A stretch of 64,000 nt of DNA from Allolobophora icterica (lineage: Eukaryota > Annelida > Clitellata > Crassiclitellata > Lumbricidae). The notes beneath the pieces were generated by a model that saw only the letters and a program-made list of their open reading frames with translations, had not been told where the DNA came from and made no database searches. Of this stretch, positions 10,966-23,300 are shown piece after piece. The position numbers and the translations under genes were made by a program. Position 1 is the first letter of the stretch, and every line of letters starts with the position of its first letter. The stretch lies in the NCBI GenBank assembly GCA_963556255.1, contig OY744606.1, positions 904,717 to 968,716 on the forward strand, read 5' to 3'.

Positions 10966-11757
10966 TTATACTAGCAGGTTTACCCGGCGTTGCCCGGGGT
11001 TATTTATAAGTTTCAATCCCTGTAGCGAATAAGCAACAAATTTAGGTATATGTTTAAATCCGTGTAGCGAATAAGGAAGAAATTTAGGCGACCTGTGGGG
11101 GAGACTGCTTTGCAGTCTAGGCGTGGACTGACTGCTTCGCAGTCGCCCTCTGGCGACGACTGCTTCGCAGTCTCCCGTGGACTGACTGCTTCGCAGTCGA
11201 GTGGCGACGACTGCTTCGCAGTCTCCCGTGGACTGACTGCTTCGCAGTCGAAGAGGGTGAAGCCGGCGTTGGCGGGTTCAAGAAAACGCCAGAAATCTAG
11301 CCCTCACTGCCCTTAGTAAAGCAGAGTCTTTGAACATACAATTTTGCTGTAAAACGATGAATATAGTTCGATTCGATCGTAATTAAATTTTGTGCGAAAG
11401 TAAACAACGTCTTTATTTGCATTATTAATGACGTTGGGGAATACCCGCGCCATAAATAGAACCGCTTGTCGTTAAATGCGCATTATTAATGACGTTGGGG
11501 AATACCGGCGCCATAAATAGAAGCGCTTCGCGCTGGGTCGTCAGGGACGGTCGGTTGGGTAGAGTTTTGGGGTATTTTCACCATGTTAGCGGTGAAAAGG
11601 GGGTACGCGAACCCCTCCACTGGGTGTCCGATGCCGAGGCCGACACAGCAGTGAAGGTTTCGAGTGAAAAGGTGCAAAATTGTAGAAGTTAAGCCCGGTC
11701 AAACAGACAGACAGACAGACACACAGACACACAGAAAGCTGGCTTTATTTATATAGA
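10966..11757 (+). mobile_element. interspersed element with CCCGG-rich start and ATATAGAT end
   Basis: Begins actagcaggtttacccggcg-ttgcccgggg and ends gctggctttatttatatagat. These are ends I associate with a widespread invertebrate non-autonomous repeat, but I cannot assign a superfamily. Inside are a 61-bp duplication (gcattattaatgacg at 11419 and 11480), an array of GACTGC-TTC-GCAGTC palindromes, and a short (CAGA)n tract just before the end. I see no coding sequence and no certain target duplication. Confidence 0.6.
11103..11249. repeat. array of six 15-bp perfect palindromic hairpins
   Basis: GACTGC-TTC-GCAGTC occurs at 11130, 11158, 11184, 11209 and 11235, with a variant (loop TTT) at 11103. 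Starts are spaced 25-28 bp. Each unit folds into a 6-bp stem with a three-base loop on either strand. Confidence 0.9.
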
Positions 11758-11849
11758 TGAAATGAAACGAAGAGTTGGGAATTCTCAGTTACAACTACAT
11801 ACAAAATATGTATATATGTATGTAGCTATGATATGACAATTTCCAACAT

Positions 11850-11874
<25 letters not shown>

Positions 11875-11886
<12 letters not shown>

Positions 11887-12233
11887 CATTCACACATACA
11901 TGCATACATGCAAACATACATGCATATTATATTATATACATACATCCATGCATACATATACATACATACAGACATACATACATAAACATACATACATAAA
12001 TACATAAATAAATAAATACATATACATATACATACATGCATTCATGTATACATACATACATACATACATACATACATACATACATACATACATACATACA
12101 TACATACATAAATGCATACATACATAAATATATACATACATACACATACATACATACATACACACATACACATACATACATACATACATACATACACACA
12201 CATGCATACATACATACATGTATACATACATCA
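11875..12233. repeat. (TACA)n microsatellite
   Basis: Long tacatacata array with cacaca and aaat variants. A (CA)n/(TA)n block precedes it at about 11850-11886. Confidence 0.95.
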
Positions 12234-12239
12234 GCTATA

Positions 12240-13080
12240 ACAACAACCATATAAATTCATTTTCGGACATATATATAGATCCGAGTCTGTCCGTTCTTTG
12301 AAGATGTTTGATTTAGTCTCAGAGGAAGAAACAGACGATCGATTGTTGTTAGAGTGGGCGCCGATTAAATCGGGGTTTAAAAGCGTCGGGTGACTTAGTG
12401 GGTGAGTGGGGTTGAAGGGGAGGCGGACGCCGAACGAGCATTTGATTTAGGGGCGTCAGCCAGGTCGGAGACCTAAACGGAGTATAAATGGACGGATTGT
12501 TCGTAAATGAAAACACCTCCCATAGATGATGCACCCATACAAAATAAACAGTACCTGCTGACAGATTGTTATGTCAGGCAGAATGTTATGTGAGGTTTAT
12601 GGCAGATAAAAATAACTCCACAGAAAGTAGCAGAGTAGGAGAAGGCAGAGGAACTCAGGAGGAAGGCAGGAGAAACTCAGGAGGAAGCATTAAGGAGGCA
12701 GGAGAAGGCAGAAGGTAGGAGGTAAGAGGAGGAGGTAAGAGAAGTAACTATACGAGAAGTTGTAGCAAACGCCGTTTTAAGCAACATTTATGACGACAGT
12801 TGAGTGACAAACACTCACCTCGTATATAAAGACATCGATTGTTCGAATTTCAATCATTTGAAGCTGTTGACCTCAATTTATCATCTAAGCGATAATTTAT
12901 TAATCGTGTTATAGTAGTAGTAGTTGTTGTTGTGGTTGTTGTGGTAACTGTAGTGGCAGTAGTGTAATGTTGCTATATATTAATAATATAATGTAGTGTA
13001 AATCTTCTAAATTTCTTATTAAAGCCACACAAAAACCATGTGAGAGAGATCAGTTTATTTACCTGGGATATATAAAATCA
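12240..13080. other. no gene seen
   Basis: Contains a purine-rich ggaggcaggagaaggcag stretch (12600-12740) and tagtagtag runs near 12915. I see no exon with supporting context. Confidence 0.5.
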
Positions 13081-13084
13081 AGTT

Positions 13085-13330
13085 TGGTCCGTTCCTGTGC
13101 TATAGGTCAGATTCCGGGGGAGGTCAAGCCGAGGAGACAGCATAAGTTCTACGATGGAAAACGGTGTTGATAGAGGTCAGGGAGTGCTGCAGAAGTATAC
13201 ACGACCAAGATAGGATAGACTTGAAGAGTTCGGTTTTCACTTTTCCAGTCGCGAGTGGAAAGCTGCAGGAGAGAGGGCAAATGGAGGAGAGGTGAGATTG
13301 ACAGGCAAGAGAGAGGAGGATGAGTTAACT
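13085..13330 (-). mobile_element. LINE family F, 3' fragment
   Basis: Matches the better preserved copy at 37800-38045 block by block (ggtcaagccgaggagacagca, cttgaagagttcggttttc, ggagaggtgagattgacagg). Frameshifted and non-functional. Confidence 0.65.
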
Positions 13331-13362
13331 AGTGGGGGAGTTCGTTCAAAAAGGCCTGTTCA

Positions 13363-14549
13363 ATAGAGTGACGCGGGGAGACAATCTCGTCCCCATCCCC
13401 GTCCCGCAACAAGTAAGTCCTCCCCATCCCTACCCCATTTGTCCCCATTCCCATCCCATCCCCGTAGGTTTTCTCCTCATCCCCGCAGGACTACATCACA
13501 TTCCCCGCAAAGGTCTTCACAAATTAAAATGTAAAAAATTATTAGCTAACAAAGCTATTTGCATAGCTGATTGTATCAATCAAACACAGATTATCTTATC
13601 GAAAGTTTGCATTAACCAAGTCCTGACTATTTCTGACTAGTTAACAACTTCAGGAAATAAAAAAATTCATGGCTAGAAGCAATTAAATTAAATTTATGTA
13701 TTTGCAAGTTTCTCACTTTTTTCAGTTATTGTTTGGAAAATGGATTTAATTTAATCAACCCTATTTAGGTTATTCAGTGCTGTAAGTCATATTATTCGTT
13801 TTGAGCAAGATTTTAGTGCTGAACTTTAGGGGCTATCATACCATTAGATTAAACGGGGTTTGGAGTCTTTGGAGCGGGGGTTATATTAGTACTACGCAAT
13901 GCTAGGTTTACTTTAGAAAATAATATAGTTCCAAAGTTCTAGCCCGTGAAATTGTTATTCTGATCGTAAAACTTTGGCGCACATGTCCACCACAGTATCT
14001 GCTAAAGCATAGGCCTACTTGTCAACAGAAGATAAAGTCTTTTGACGAGAAGTCAACTGCAGGTCGACCTTGAGGTTCGAGGTCTGAGCATTTGGCGTGT
14101 GACCCAAGCAAATGACGAAACGGCAAATATCACTTTTAGCTGAACTGCAATTACTTTTTAAACAAATTCGGTCGCCTTTCTGTTTAAAGAGTTTATTTAT
14201 ATCGCACATTTCCATGTTGCTTAAAATGTTTCACTTAAAAACAAAAATTGTTAAACACAAACTACCGGAAACAGGAAGTAGAAAATAGAAATGTTGAAAG
14301 CCTGTAGCGTCGAAAAGTGAATGGGAACTGAAACTGGAAATTTGAGTTACTGCATAGGCCTACCATAAAACATGTTACCATTACCGCGGTTTTATCGCCG
14401 GCTCATTTGCATTACCGCGGTATTACCTCGACAGTAAAGCTCATTACCGCGATAAACCGACATTGCTGTCCTAATTACCGCGTAATTTACCGCGGTTACC
14501 GCGATTTTACCGTGGGGAAAATTACCACGTCACTCTCTACTGTACAGCG
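13363..14549. mobile_element. possible hAT-like element(s)
   Basis: AGAGTGACGCGGGGA at the left end is matched by AGAGTGACGTGGTAA on the minus strand at the right end. The left subterminal part is full of ccatcccc/gtcccc repeats and the right part of attaccgcggt repeats. No clear 8-bp target duplication is visible, so these may be two different elements. Confidence 0.4.
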
Positions 14550-14624
14550 AATACATTAAGGAGCAGCTGCAGCCTTTGAGAGAGGAGATTGGAGGCAGAG
14601 GTAGAGAAAGGTTTTATTTATTTA

Positions 14625-14706
14625 TTTATTATTATTATTATTTTTTTTTTTTTTTTTGCCCCAAGGTACATATGATCCCTCGGGGACTTAGATATTAGAC
14701 TATTTA

Positions 14707-14755
<49 letters not shown>

Positions 14756-14821
14756 CATCATCATCATCATCATCATCACCATCACCATCACCATCACCAT
14801 CACCATCACCATCACCATCAC

Positions 14822-14905
<84 letters not shown>

Positions 14906-14915
14906 TATTATTATT
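14625..14915. repeat. compound (ATT)n-(CAT)n-(CACCAT)n array
   Basis: A tttatttatt/poly-T stretch, then att, cat, ccatca and cat triplets in succession. Poly-Met, poly-Ser and poly-Leu frames here are artefacts. Confidence 0.97.
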
Positions 14916-15469
14916 ATTACCTATAGGCTTTCTCTGTTTGTTATTTATTCCAACTGTGACAAATAAAATGTAAAAATGATAAATGAAAATCCATTCATGA
15001 ATAACTGGATTAGGCCTATTGTTGTTTTTCTGCTTTAAACTGAGTTCTTTTGTTCTTTGATGTTTCGCCGATCTGTTGTTGTTGTTGTTGTTGCTGTTGC
15101 TATAGTGACGCTATTATTGTTGACTGTTTGCGGGCAGAAAACATCTGTCATGCATGACTGAATTTGAGCCTTGGACTCTGAACACAACAGGTAACAGCCA
15201 TTTTCTAATATCTCTGTAGTTCGGCTGCACCTATAAGCTATACATAACGGCAACCAGTTGACTAGGTTCCACGGGTGTGCGTGGTGACCCTTCTAGTTGA
15301 CTGCATATTGTTGACTGCGTTTTGCTAGCTGATGTAGTAGTCTATTTCTAAATGACATTAAAAATCATATAGCTAGGCGCTATGTAAATGTCCAATCACA
15401 ATTACACAGGCTTTGCAGATATAACCAAACATTACACAACTGATACCTATAACCAGGACAGAATACTGT

Positions 15470-15645
15470 CTCGAATTCTGCTCCAATTGTGTCCATAGCC
15501 AATTCAGCTATAACGAATACACTGACTGTACACTGTCGGTGGGAAGATGAGACGGCGATGGGCCACGCGCCGTCATTGAGGCTAAGCAAATGAAGTCGCT
15601 AACACTTAGTTCATACGTCTTCCCCTCAGGGTAAACTTAAGGGGC
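15470..15645 (+). mobile_element. tRNA-derived SINE, family B, 5'-truncated
   Basis: Contains the family B body (gaattctgctcca, ccaattcagct, tacactgactgtacactgtcggtggg) and tail (ggctaagcaaatgaagtcgctaacac) without the tRNA-like head. Confidence 0.75.
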
Positions 15646-16074
15646 TGCTCATCTCTTTTCTTCTATAGAGGAATAGACGAAACAGAGCTACATAGACAAG
15701 TCTTCTACTCAAAGTCTGGGGACCGTCCATCAGATGGAACCAGAAAGTCGCTCTTTAAACGCCAATGAAACCTACTGAATGGGTTGAGAGTGTTTCTCTG
15801 ACCGTGTCTGCTAACACAATACACCAGGGCGTGTTACTGTATACAAGGCCGGGCCTTGTAACTGAGGGGTCTCGTCTTCAACCCTACCCTCCCTTCACCC
15901 GTCTTCCAAGTAGGTCAGGTTAACGATGCAGAATGAGAACAGGTCTAGGGTAACAAGGTTAGCTTTTTAACACTGCGAATAGGATTCGGTTTCATGGTAA
16001 AATTCACACTAAACCCAGATCTATAATACAATACAATATTATTATTATTATCATAATTATTATTTATTATTATT

Positions 16075-16265
16075 TTATTGTAATTATTATTTTTACGCAT
16101 TTTTAAAGAGCCACTCTATACTGACCAAGAATCAACCGATGGCGCTGAGCATAGCATGTAAAGAATTTGCTCAAGGTCCCTACACAGTGACCGTCTCAGG
16201 GAAGGAGGATTGAACCCTTGCTCTCCGCGCTACAAGGCGAACTCTCTTACCAATCGGCTACCGTG
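16075..16265 (-). mobile_element. tRNA-derived SINE, family A
   Basis: Minus strand: A-box-like gtagccgattggtaagag, B-box-like gggttcaatcctc, then the accttgagcaaattctt block and a decayed tail (gagtggctctttaaaaatg). Confidence 0.75.
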
Positions 16266-16299
16266 TTTACAATACAACACAGGATGAGCTGAACAGTAA

Positions 16300-16575
16300 C
16301 TTAAGCTAGCCCTGAGCTAGCCCATGGGTACGAAAGTGTTAGCGACTTCATTTTCTTAGCTTCGGCATACGAGGACGAGTGGCCAGTCCTCTCCCTCGCC
16401 GTCTCATCGTCGCACCGACAGTGTACGGCCAGTGTACTCATTATAGCTGAGTTGGCTAGGAGGCGCAGGTGGAGCAGAAATCTCTACGAAAATGTCTGCT
16501 CTTGTCGGGGATTTTAACCCCCGACCTCTCGATTGACAGTCCAGCATGCTAACCACTACACCATCGAGCGCCCCA
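16300..16575 (-). mobile_element. tRNA-derived SINE, family B
   Basis: Minus strand starts ggggcgctcgatggtgtagtgg-ttagcatgctgg (A box), has ttaaaatcccc at the B-box position, and ends gctaagaaaatgaagtcgctaacac. Near full length. Confidence 0.85.
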
Positions 16576-17559
16576 AACAACACAATGCAGGTGAAATATG
16601 ACACTATCTTCCCCTTACAGAGTTCAGAAATGCACACACCGAGGCCAGGCCATTGGCATGTGAACTGACATCATCACATGTGTGGGAGTACGTGTGCGTG
16701 TGTCTGTCTGTGTGGGTATGTGTAGATGTGTGTGTGTGTTTATGGGCCCTGGTCCATATAGTACTGTTATGTGAGACGGTCGTTGATACATAAAGTTCAG
16801 CTATTGGAGGTGAAGAAAGAGGAGAGTGAGGGGAGAGTGAGGGGAATCCTGGGGTCAGATGAGGATTTATCGGAATGGAACATTTTGCCGAGATAGTCCG
16901 AATAGTTCAGTTCTAATAAGAATACATCTTTAAAAACAATTAACTGGATTACGTCATACGACCGGTGAGAACTGTTCAAACTAATCCCGCCGATGTCAAC
17001 GGCCTTTGTTGCGTGTTAAACTCTCGATCCTAATTAAAATGTAATTAACATTGGCAATTATCATTTAATCTTTCGCGGATTATCTTAATTTCCGGATTTC
17101 TACAGGGTCCAAGAAAGCCAAGTCTTGGAAAGAAGATTATTCACAGCCATCGGAAGTTGCAAGTACAATGTCAGTCTATAAATAATGAATCGCTATAGGG
17201 TAGTTTCACGCCGACGCTTTTTAGCACCGGAATTGACGCTATAATAGCACCGCAAACCCACCACTTCACAACTGATGCGTTCTGAGTTTATCTGCTGAGT
17301 CAGAGGCTAAACCTCGGGGTCTACAATCACAGGGTCCGCGGTCAAGAAGGATTCGTCTTAAAGCGGATGACCGCCGACCAACCAGAGAGTGAATGGAAGA
17401 CATACTTAGACCGTGATTCATGCGAACAGTGACGTCGTCCGTACGCTGTGTAATCCGCTAAACCGTTGTTAGGCCAGCGGATTCCCCACGGTCTTGGAGC
17501 CGATGAGGCTGTAGCCAACAGCGAGGCGCTGGCTATTCATAGGCGAGGGGAGAGAGCAA

Positions 17560-17571
17560 CAGAGAGAAAGC

Positions 17572-17605
<34 letters not shown>

Positions 17606-17872
17606 TCGAAAGAGACAGACACACAGGGACAGAGAGAGCGACAGAGAGAAAGCGAAATAGATAGAGAGGGAGAGAGATGCGAGAGAAAGAGAGGAGAGAG
17701 AGGGAGAGAAAGAGAAAGCAAGCGAGAGAGAGGGAGATAAAGCGAGAGAGAGCGGGAGAGAGAGGGGGAGATAAAGCGAAAGAGAGCGGGAGAGAGAGGG
17801 GGAGAGGGAGAGAGAAAGCAAGCGAGAGAGAGGCGAGAGGAAGAGGGGAGAGAGCAAGCGAGGGAGCGAGAG

Positions 17873-17966
<94 letters not shown>
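17560..17966. repeat. (AG)n-rich array
   Basis: Degenerate gagagagcga units, becoming a perfect AG run at about 17870-17966, with a short (CAGA)n tract near 17580. Confidence 0.95.
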
Positions 17967-17968
<2 letters not shown>

Positions 17969-18404
17969 GGCCCGTGTGCTGGCGTCAATAGCGAAAGCCC
18001 GCGCGTACAGAGCGTACAGGCGGCGATATAAGCCGAGGCAGGAGACGTGCGAACGCATTGAGTGTGAGTTCAGTTGCACAGCGCGGGACTATTCGACGTC
18101 TTCTGTTTATCGGAAAAAGCCAGGTCTTGCGATCAGCCAACGCTCGGTCGATCAACGCAGGCATAGACAGAGCTACAGAGACAGATACAGAGAGACACAA
18201 AGAGAGGGGAAAGCAGGCAGTTTGTTTGGAAGAATTTCTTCCCGTTCAGCCCAGGATTCTTAATAATTGTTATCGGTTGCGTCGGAGGATTTGTTGCCTT
18301 TTGGAGGAGTCGGCTAGGAGCGAGCAACAAGGGAGAGAGACGTACAAGGGGTGAGTGGAAACCTCAAAACATCATCATAATCATCATCATTATCATCATC
18401 GTCG

Positions 18405-18480
18405 TCGTCGTCATAATCGGTTTGATGCCTTGTGCTTTAGACACAGGCGCAATGGAAGCTACTAATTAATAATTAATTAC
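18405..18480 (+). mobile_element. LINE family E, terminal fragment
   Basis: Shares aatcggtttgatgccttgtgc and gaagctactaat with the 3' ends at 43020-43085 and 48910-48985. Confidence 0.55.
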
Positions 18481-18804
18481 AGCAAAAACCATCGCCGTCA
18501 TGACCATCACTATTCGCATTGCTCTACCCAGGGTCACCACATGACTGCAGTAGAGTGAGCATGTGATTAGGGAAGGGTCATACATCCAATCCACCACCCT
18601 ACCCCCATTTCTCCTCCACCTAAGCAAAACCCACCGTAACAGCCCTCGGTCGCATTTCCCCCATCTGGCCAACCCGATTATAGACTTTTTACCGTATCTC
18701 TAGACAACCCCTCTGATTAGACGCAGCGCTTGTTGCTCTACGCCTGGGTTACTAAACGAGCACTTCAGAAATATACGAGTTTACGATTACGATTACGTTC
18801 CCTG

Positions 18805-18900
18805 ATCGATGTTACTGTTTAAAGACGCTGAGCTACGACACGTGATTAGGGTCGCCCTCCTCCTCTACCCAGGCTTGGGACTGGCACCATCTGGTTGTTT
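18805..18900 (+). repeat. dispersed repeat family D, partial copy
   Basis: gttactgtttaaagacgctg, gattagggtcgccctcctcc and ggcttgggactggcacc blocks as in the other copies. Confidence 0.6.
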
Positions 18901-19469
18901 ATGCAGCTCCTTTTCTGAACTTGTCGAAGACGTAGGTGTTCGATGTAGGGGAAATTTCGAGCATCCATTTTCTGTTACAGCCCGTGAGAGGCCATTGAGC
19001 GGCGTTAGGCTCACATGCTACGTTGGCTGATGGCCCAAGGTTCTGGAATTCTCTGCGTCATTGGGTCCGCTCTGCCAGTTCCCTAGCGTCCTTCAGATCG
19101 CACTCTGGACCCGGGTTTACATACTTGCGTCTGTGAACCACGTGACCCAGCTGTCCTTTGACCTCTTGAACTTCGACTGACCTCGTAGGCGTCTTGGACT
19201 CGTGACTGGAATCCCTTCTCAAGGATCCAGCTGGGGCTTCTTACATTGGGTCCAGGACTCCCATGATTCCGGCACACGGGTTTAGGCCACGTGATCTAGT
19301 GTTAGTGAGTGAGTGGGTGCGTAATCTCTATTGTTGGCACACTGATCAGCGTCGTGTCAGTGCTTTTCCAGTGGAATGTGGTTGCGTTTTCACTTCCCAA
19401 GTGACCATCGATTTTGTACCATTTATGAGGTTGTATGTTGTGGCAACCATTGAGCGCCTTGTGCTGGAA

Positions 19470-19470
<1 letters not shown>

Positions 19471-19559
<89 letters not shown>

Positions 19560-19576
19560 GGAGGGAGGGAGGGAGG

Positions 19577-19631
<55 letters not shown>
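19471..19631. repeat. (GA)n microsatellite
   Basis: Pure GA with an internal gggagggagg section near 19550-19580. Confidence 0.97.
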
Positions 19632-19635
<4 letters not shown>

Positions 19636-20007
19636 AATGCAAGTGTTGGCTACAACTTGTGATTGTTATCAGGAAAGAGGAAGATCCATTGGTGGAGTGG
19701 TGGGGGGCAGGAACTCTAGCTCAACGTCTCTCAATGATTTACAATAGGCTATCGCGTATTTTGCATTCTTGGCGTGACTTCTCGGACGTTGGCTTAGCAC
19801 TGGCTTATAGTTCTTCTTGCTTCTATTTTTACGCGAGTTTTACGGTTTGGTTACCCAGTGGTTAACATCTGAGCTGAATTAGTTGTACGATGGTTCCTCA
19901 GATGTATAAACCTTCGTGTGATTAATGCATAGCAGAGGATTTGGTTCAGGAAATAGCTCAGCACTTGAAGGTAGATCCGGTTATTTGCCAGTCAGTCAGA
20001 GTAAAGG

Positions 20008-20305
20008 TGTACGATAGTGTAGTGGTTAGCATGCTGGACTGTCAACCGTGAGGTCGGGGTTTCAAATCCACACCAAGGCAGAAATTTGGTATGAGATTTC
20101 TGCTCCACCTGCACCCCTTGGCCAACTCAGCTAAGAGGAGTACACTGACCGTACACTGTTAGTTGGAAGATTAGGCGGCCAGGGAGAGGACTGGTCACCT
20201 ATCATCGTATGCCGAGGCTAAGAAAATGAAGTGGTGAATGATTTCGCCCGATCAGTTCACTGAAAAACGAGCAGGGTTGGAGGTCTTTCGGTCCCTATAA
20301 AAACC
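20008..20305 (+). mobile_element. tRNA-derived SINE, family B, with extended 3' module
   Basis: tRNA-like head (gtagtggttagcatgctgg A box, ggggtttcaaatcc B box), the family B body and the gccgaggctaagaaaatgaag block. It continues into gcccgatcagttcactgaaaa, the module amplified in tandem at 3171-3680. Confidence 0.85.
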
Positions 20306-20309
20306 GTTT

Positions 20310-23300
20310 ATGTTTACATTTTAATCGTATCCTGGATGCTAGGGCGAATCGTGACCAGGTTTACCGGTTGAATTCGACAGCCTGTAGGCCCCTCTGTGTG
20401 TGGCAATTCGTCAACTGAGCTTCGCAAATGAAAAACGACGGGAGGTCTATTGTGATTTTTCTCTAGGCCTCAGTTGGGTGCATTGATCTCTCTCGGCCTC
20501 CATCCGACAGAATTTGGCTGACAACTCCAGGCCAGAGGACATGTTGTGATGTATTTCAGAGTGTATGCGTGTCAGTTTGTGTGTGTATGTGTTTGTGTAC
20601 GTGTGTGTATGTTTGTCCGTTACGTAAAAAGTTTGAAAAAATTCCTGTGTTCTGCTTGGCGTCATGTCAGCTTGTTTATTGTTGATTTATTAGAGCGAAC
20701 AGGAGTGCAGATAGGGTGAACAACGTGGCGCTCAGGCCTACAGGTGTTACAAGAGGCACATAGAGAAATATATACAGAAAGAGATTGAGAGAGACACACA
20801 TAGAGAGACAGACGGGTAGGCAGAGGCAGAGACAGGGACATCGGTTGGTCATGGGAAAAGAAGCTCCATAGATGCGGAAAATCTCTTTGTAACCGATCTC
20901 TTATACATTGTGTGTCCAAGTGGATACAATCAAACCTGTAATCAAGTGTTTCAAATGATACGTAGCCAACATTCAACCGCGCAATTAAGTCCTCAAACTG
21001 ATAAAGTAAACCTCTTCAGAACTGTGGCGCCACAACCTTTAATTATTGACGGCCTGTACCAAATTTATTACGGTCTTCAATGCGCTTCCTTTCAATATGT
21101 CGCTATACGGTACTCAAGTCGAGTGATTTTCTGGTCGAGTTAATTATTTACGAACCTTCTCTACAGGGTTTGCTTGTATCAAACGTTGGCGTCCTTTGCA
21201 GTTTGAAACTGGCACGTCCGGTTATATTCTGGAATGACCACCGATGGCATGGTCTTGGCGTTTAGCCGAACACGGGACGCTGAGAGTAGGGGCTCAAAAA
21301 GTTGGTTAAATTGAAATTGACGGGAATCGTGGTCGTGGTCTACCGTGCCTGTTGCCAACTGCCCAGCTGGGCCAGAAACTCCCCACCGATAAGTGGAATT
21401 TGACGGGCATGAAGCTACAGAGCTACCCTGATGCCGAGAGCCTACTGGGCTCGAAATGACCTTGTTAACTTACTATTTTGGTCAGTTGTCAGTTGTCACT
21501 TAGTGAGCGGGGAAGGCGAATGAGGAGAAAATTAAGGAAGCGATGGGCTGCCAGATTAGGGTAGAACTGTGTGCACGGGAGACTCAAGCCAGCCCTGTAT
21601 TTGGGGAAAGGTTGAGAAGGAATTGGGGTAATGGCTTTTCAGAGACAAGCCAACGATACATTAGCAGCCAGACTGTCGCAAGGAAGGACCCTAGTGCCAC
21701 CGACGTCTGTTTGAGAATTGGGGCGCGAAGGGTTTGCGTCGTGACCTTCCAGGGATCTATGCCCACGAGGTTGTAAAACGGTCGTAAAACTGTACAGGGT
21801 GAGTCGTCATGAATTCTTGCCCACGCTGTTCATATACTTAACTTATATTTAGATCCATGCATGGTTTAAACCGCCCTAGAGGCGCACGTTCGTGATATTC
21901 GTGCCTCGCCCCAAGCGCTAACACAGATATGGAAGCACAGGATGATGACGTCATCGTGGCGAACCATAGCAGACGATGACGATGCGCAGACGACCGTTAA
22001 TTAATTAATTGAGCAGACAAACCTTGGATTTATTTAGCCGTCTGGTCTGTTCTTCGATTGGGGAGATATGAGGGTGATTATTATGTCGACCGTGGGGTGA
22101 GTCATGCTGTTGTTCAAGGGAGCGATCGATTCGAAGCAGACGGCTGACGAAACCAAAATGGCCGCGCTAATTATGCTGCAGGCAGGCTGTCGGCGCCATA
22201 TAAATTCTGGCAATTCGGTACTAAAAGTACGACGCCCACGGCACAATAACCTTTGAATGCGGTTCATAAATGAGACGATACGTCACTGGTGTTGGCCGGT
22301 CGGTGATAATCATGACGCTGCTTGAAATGTGTCTCGTGGTGGTGTTAACGCAGAAATTGAAGGTCTAACGAAAGCCCGTCTGCCCTCCGGTGTACCTGGT
22401 GCAAGACGTCCTTGCAAAATTAAATGCGCTATAGAACAACCAGACGTGTGGAAACGCCGGACCGGTTCCCAAACGGCAGAGCCGGTACTATTCCGACGCG
22501 TGGTGACTCATCAGTGTTTTTGTGCGAGATTCTGGAAGATTCTGCATAATTACGGACTGCGTCGGGTCTATCTTGCGTTCGGTTAATGAGCAAACAGATC
22601 GATAAGTTGGTTGGACGCTCTATTTATCGACCAGATTCACAAGCTGGCAGTTTGCCAATTATTCAGGGCTGAACGCGCACAACGAAGTAAACAGGCTGTG
22701 CATTAATTACATCGCCCGACGAGAATGGTAACGATGAAACTGCACCGGTTGCGGTAAGAATGTGCACCGCGTGAAGAATTACGGGCATTCTATGCTTGGA
22801 AAATAGCTGAAACCTAATCGCCTTCAAAACTGACGTTTGCGAATCATAACATGGCTGCTGGCAGTAAAACCCTAATCGTAATCCTACCTTCTTCTGCAAA
22901 ACCTTAGCATAAAAACCCTAGCGTAGGGCGTTTCACAATTTTCACACTATGCCCAACTTTACCCTTGTCCCAAACCCGCCCGACGTTAACCGTGACCCAG
23001 TACATGCCGTTTGATTTTGTTCTGACCTTAAACCAACCCCTAAACGGTGACTGTAGCCCTGAATCTATCCCAAAAAGCCACCTTGATCCGTAACCACTCT
23101 GTAACACAGACTCTGAACCTAAACATTTCAAGTAACCGTGACTTACACAAAGATGTCCGTGACACTGAACCACCCATAGCACATACTCTAATCCTTAAAT
23201 TTACATCTAACATTGAGGAATAAACTATGACCCCAACTCAGGCTTAACCTTCGAACTACAACGGGCATGTGTCGATACTCTTTCTTAGCGTCCTTGCACT

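Noticed and set aside
20020..20070. tRNA gene candidate (also at 5690, 10370, 16570, 57810, 59380)
   Set aside because: A and B boxes are present, but the arms do not fold into a full cloverleaf and conserved SINE bodies follow; these are SINE heads.
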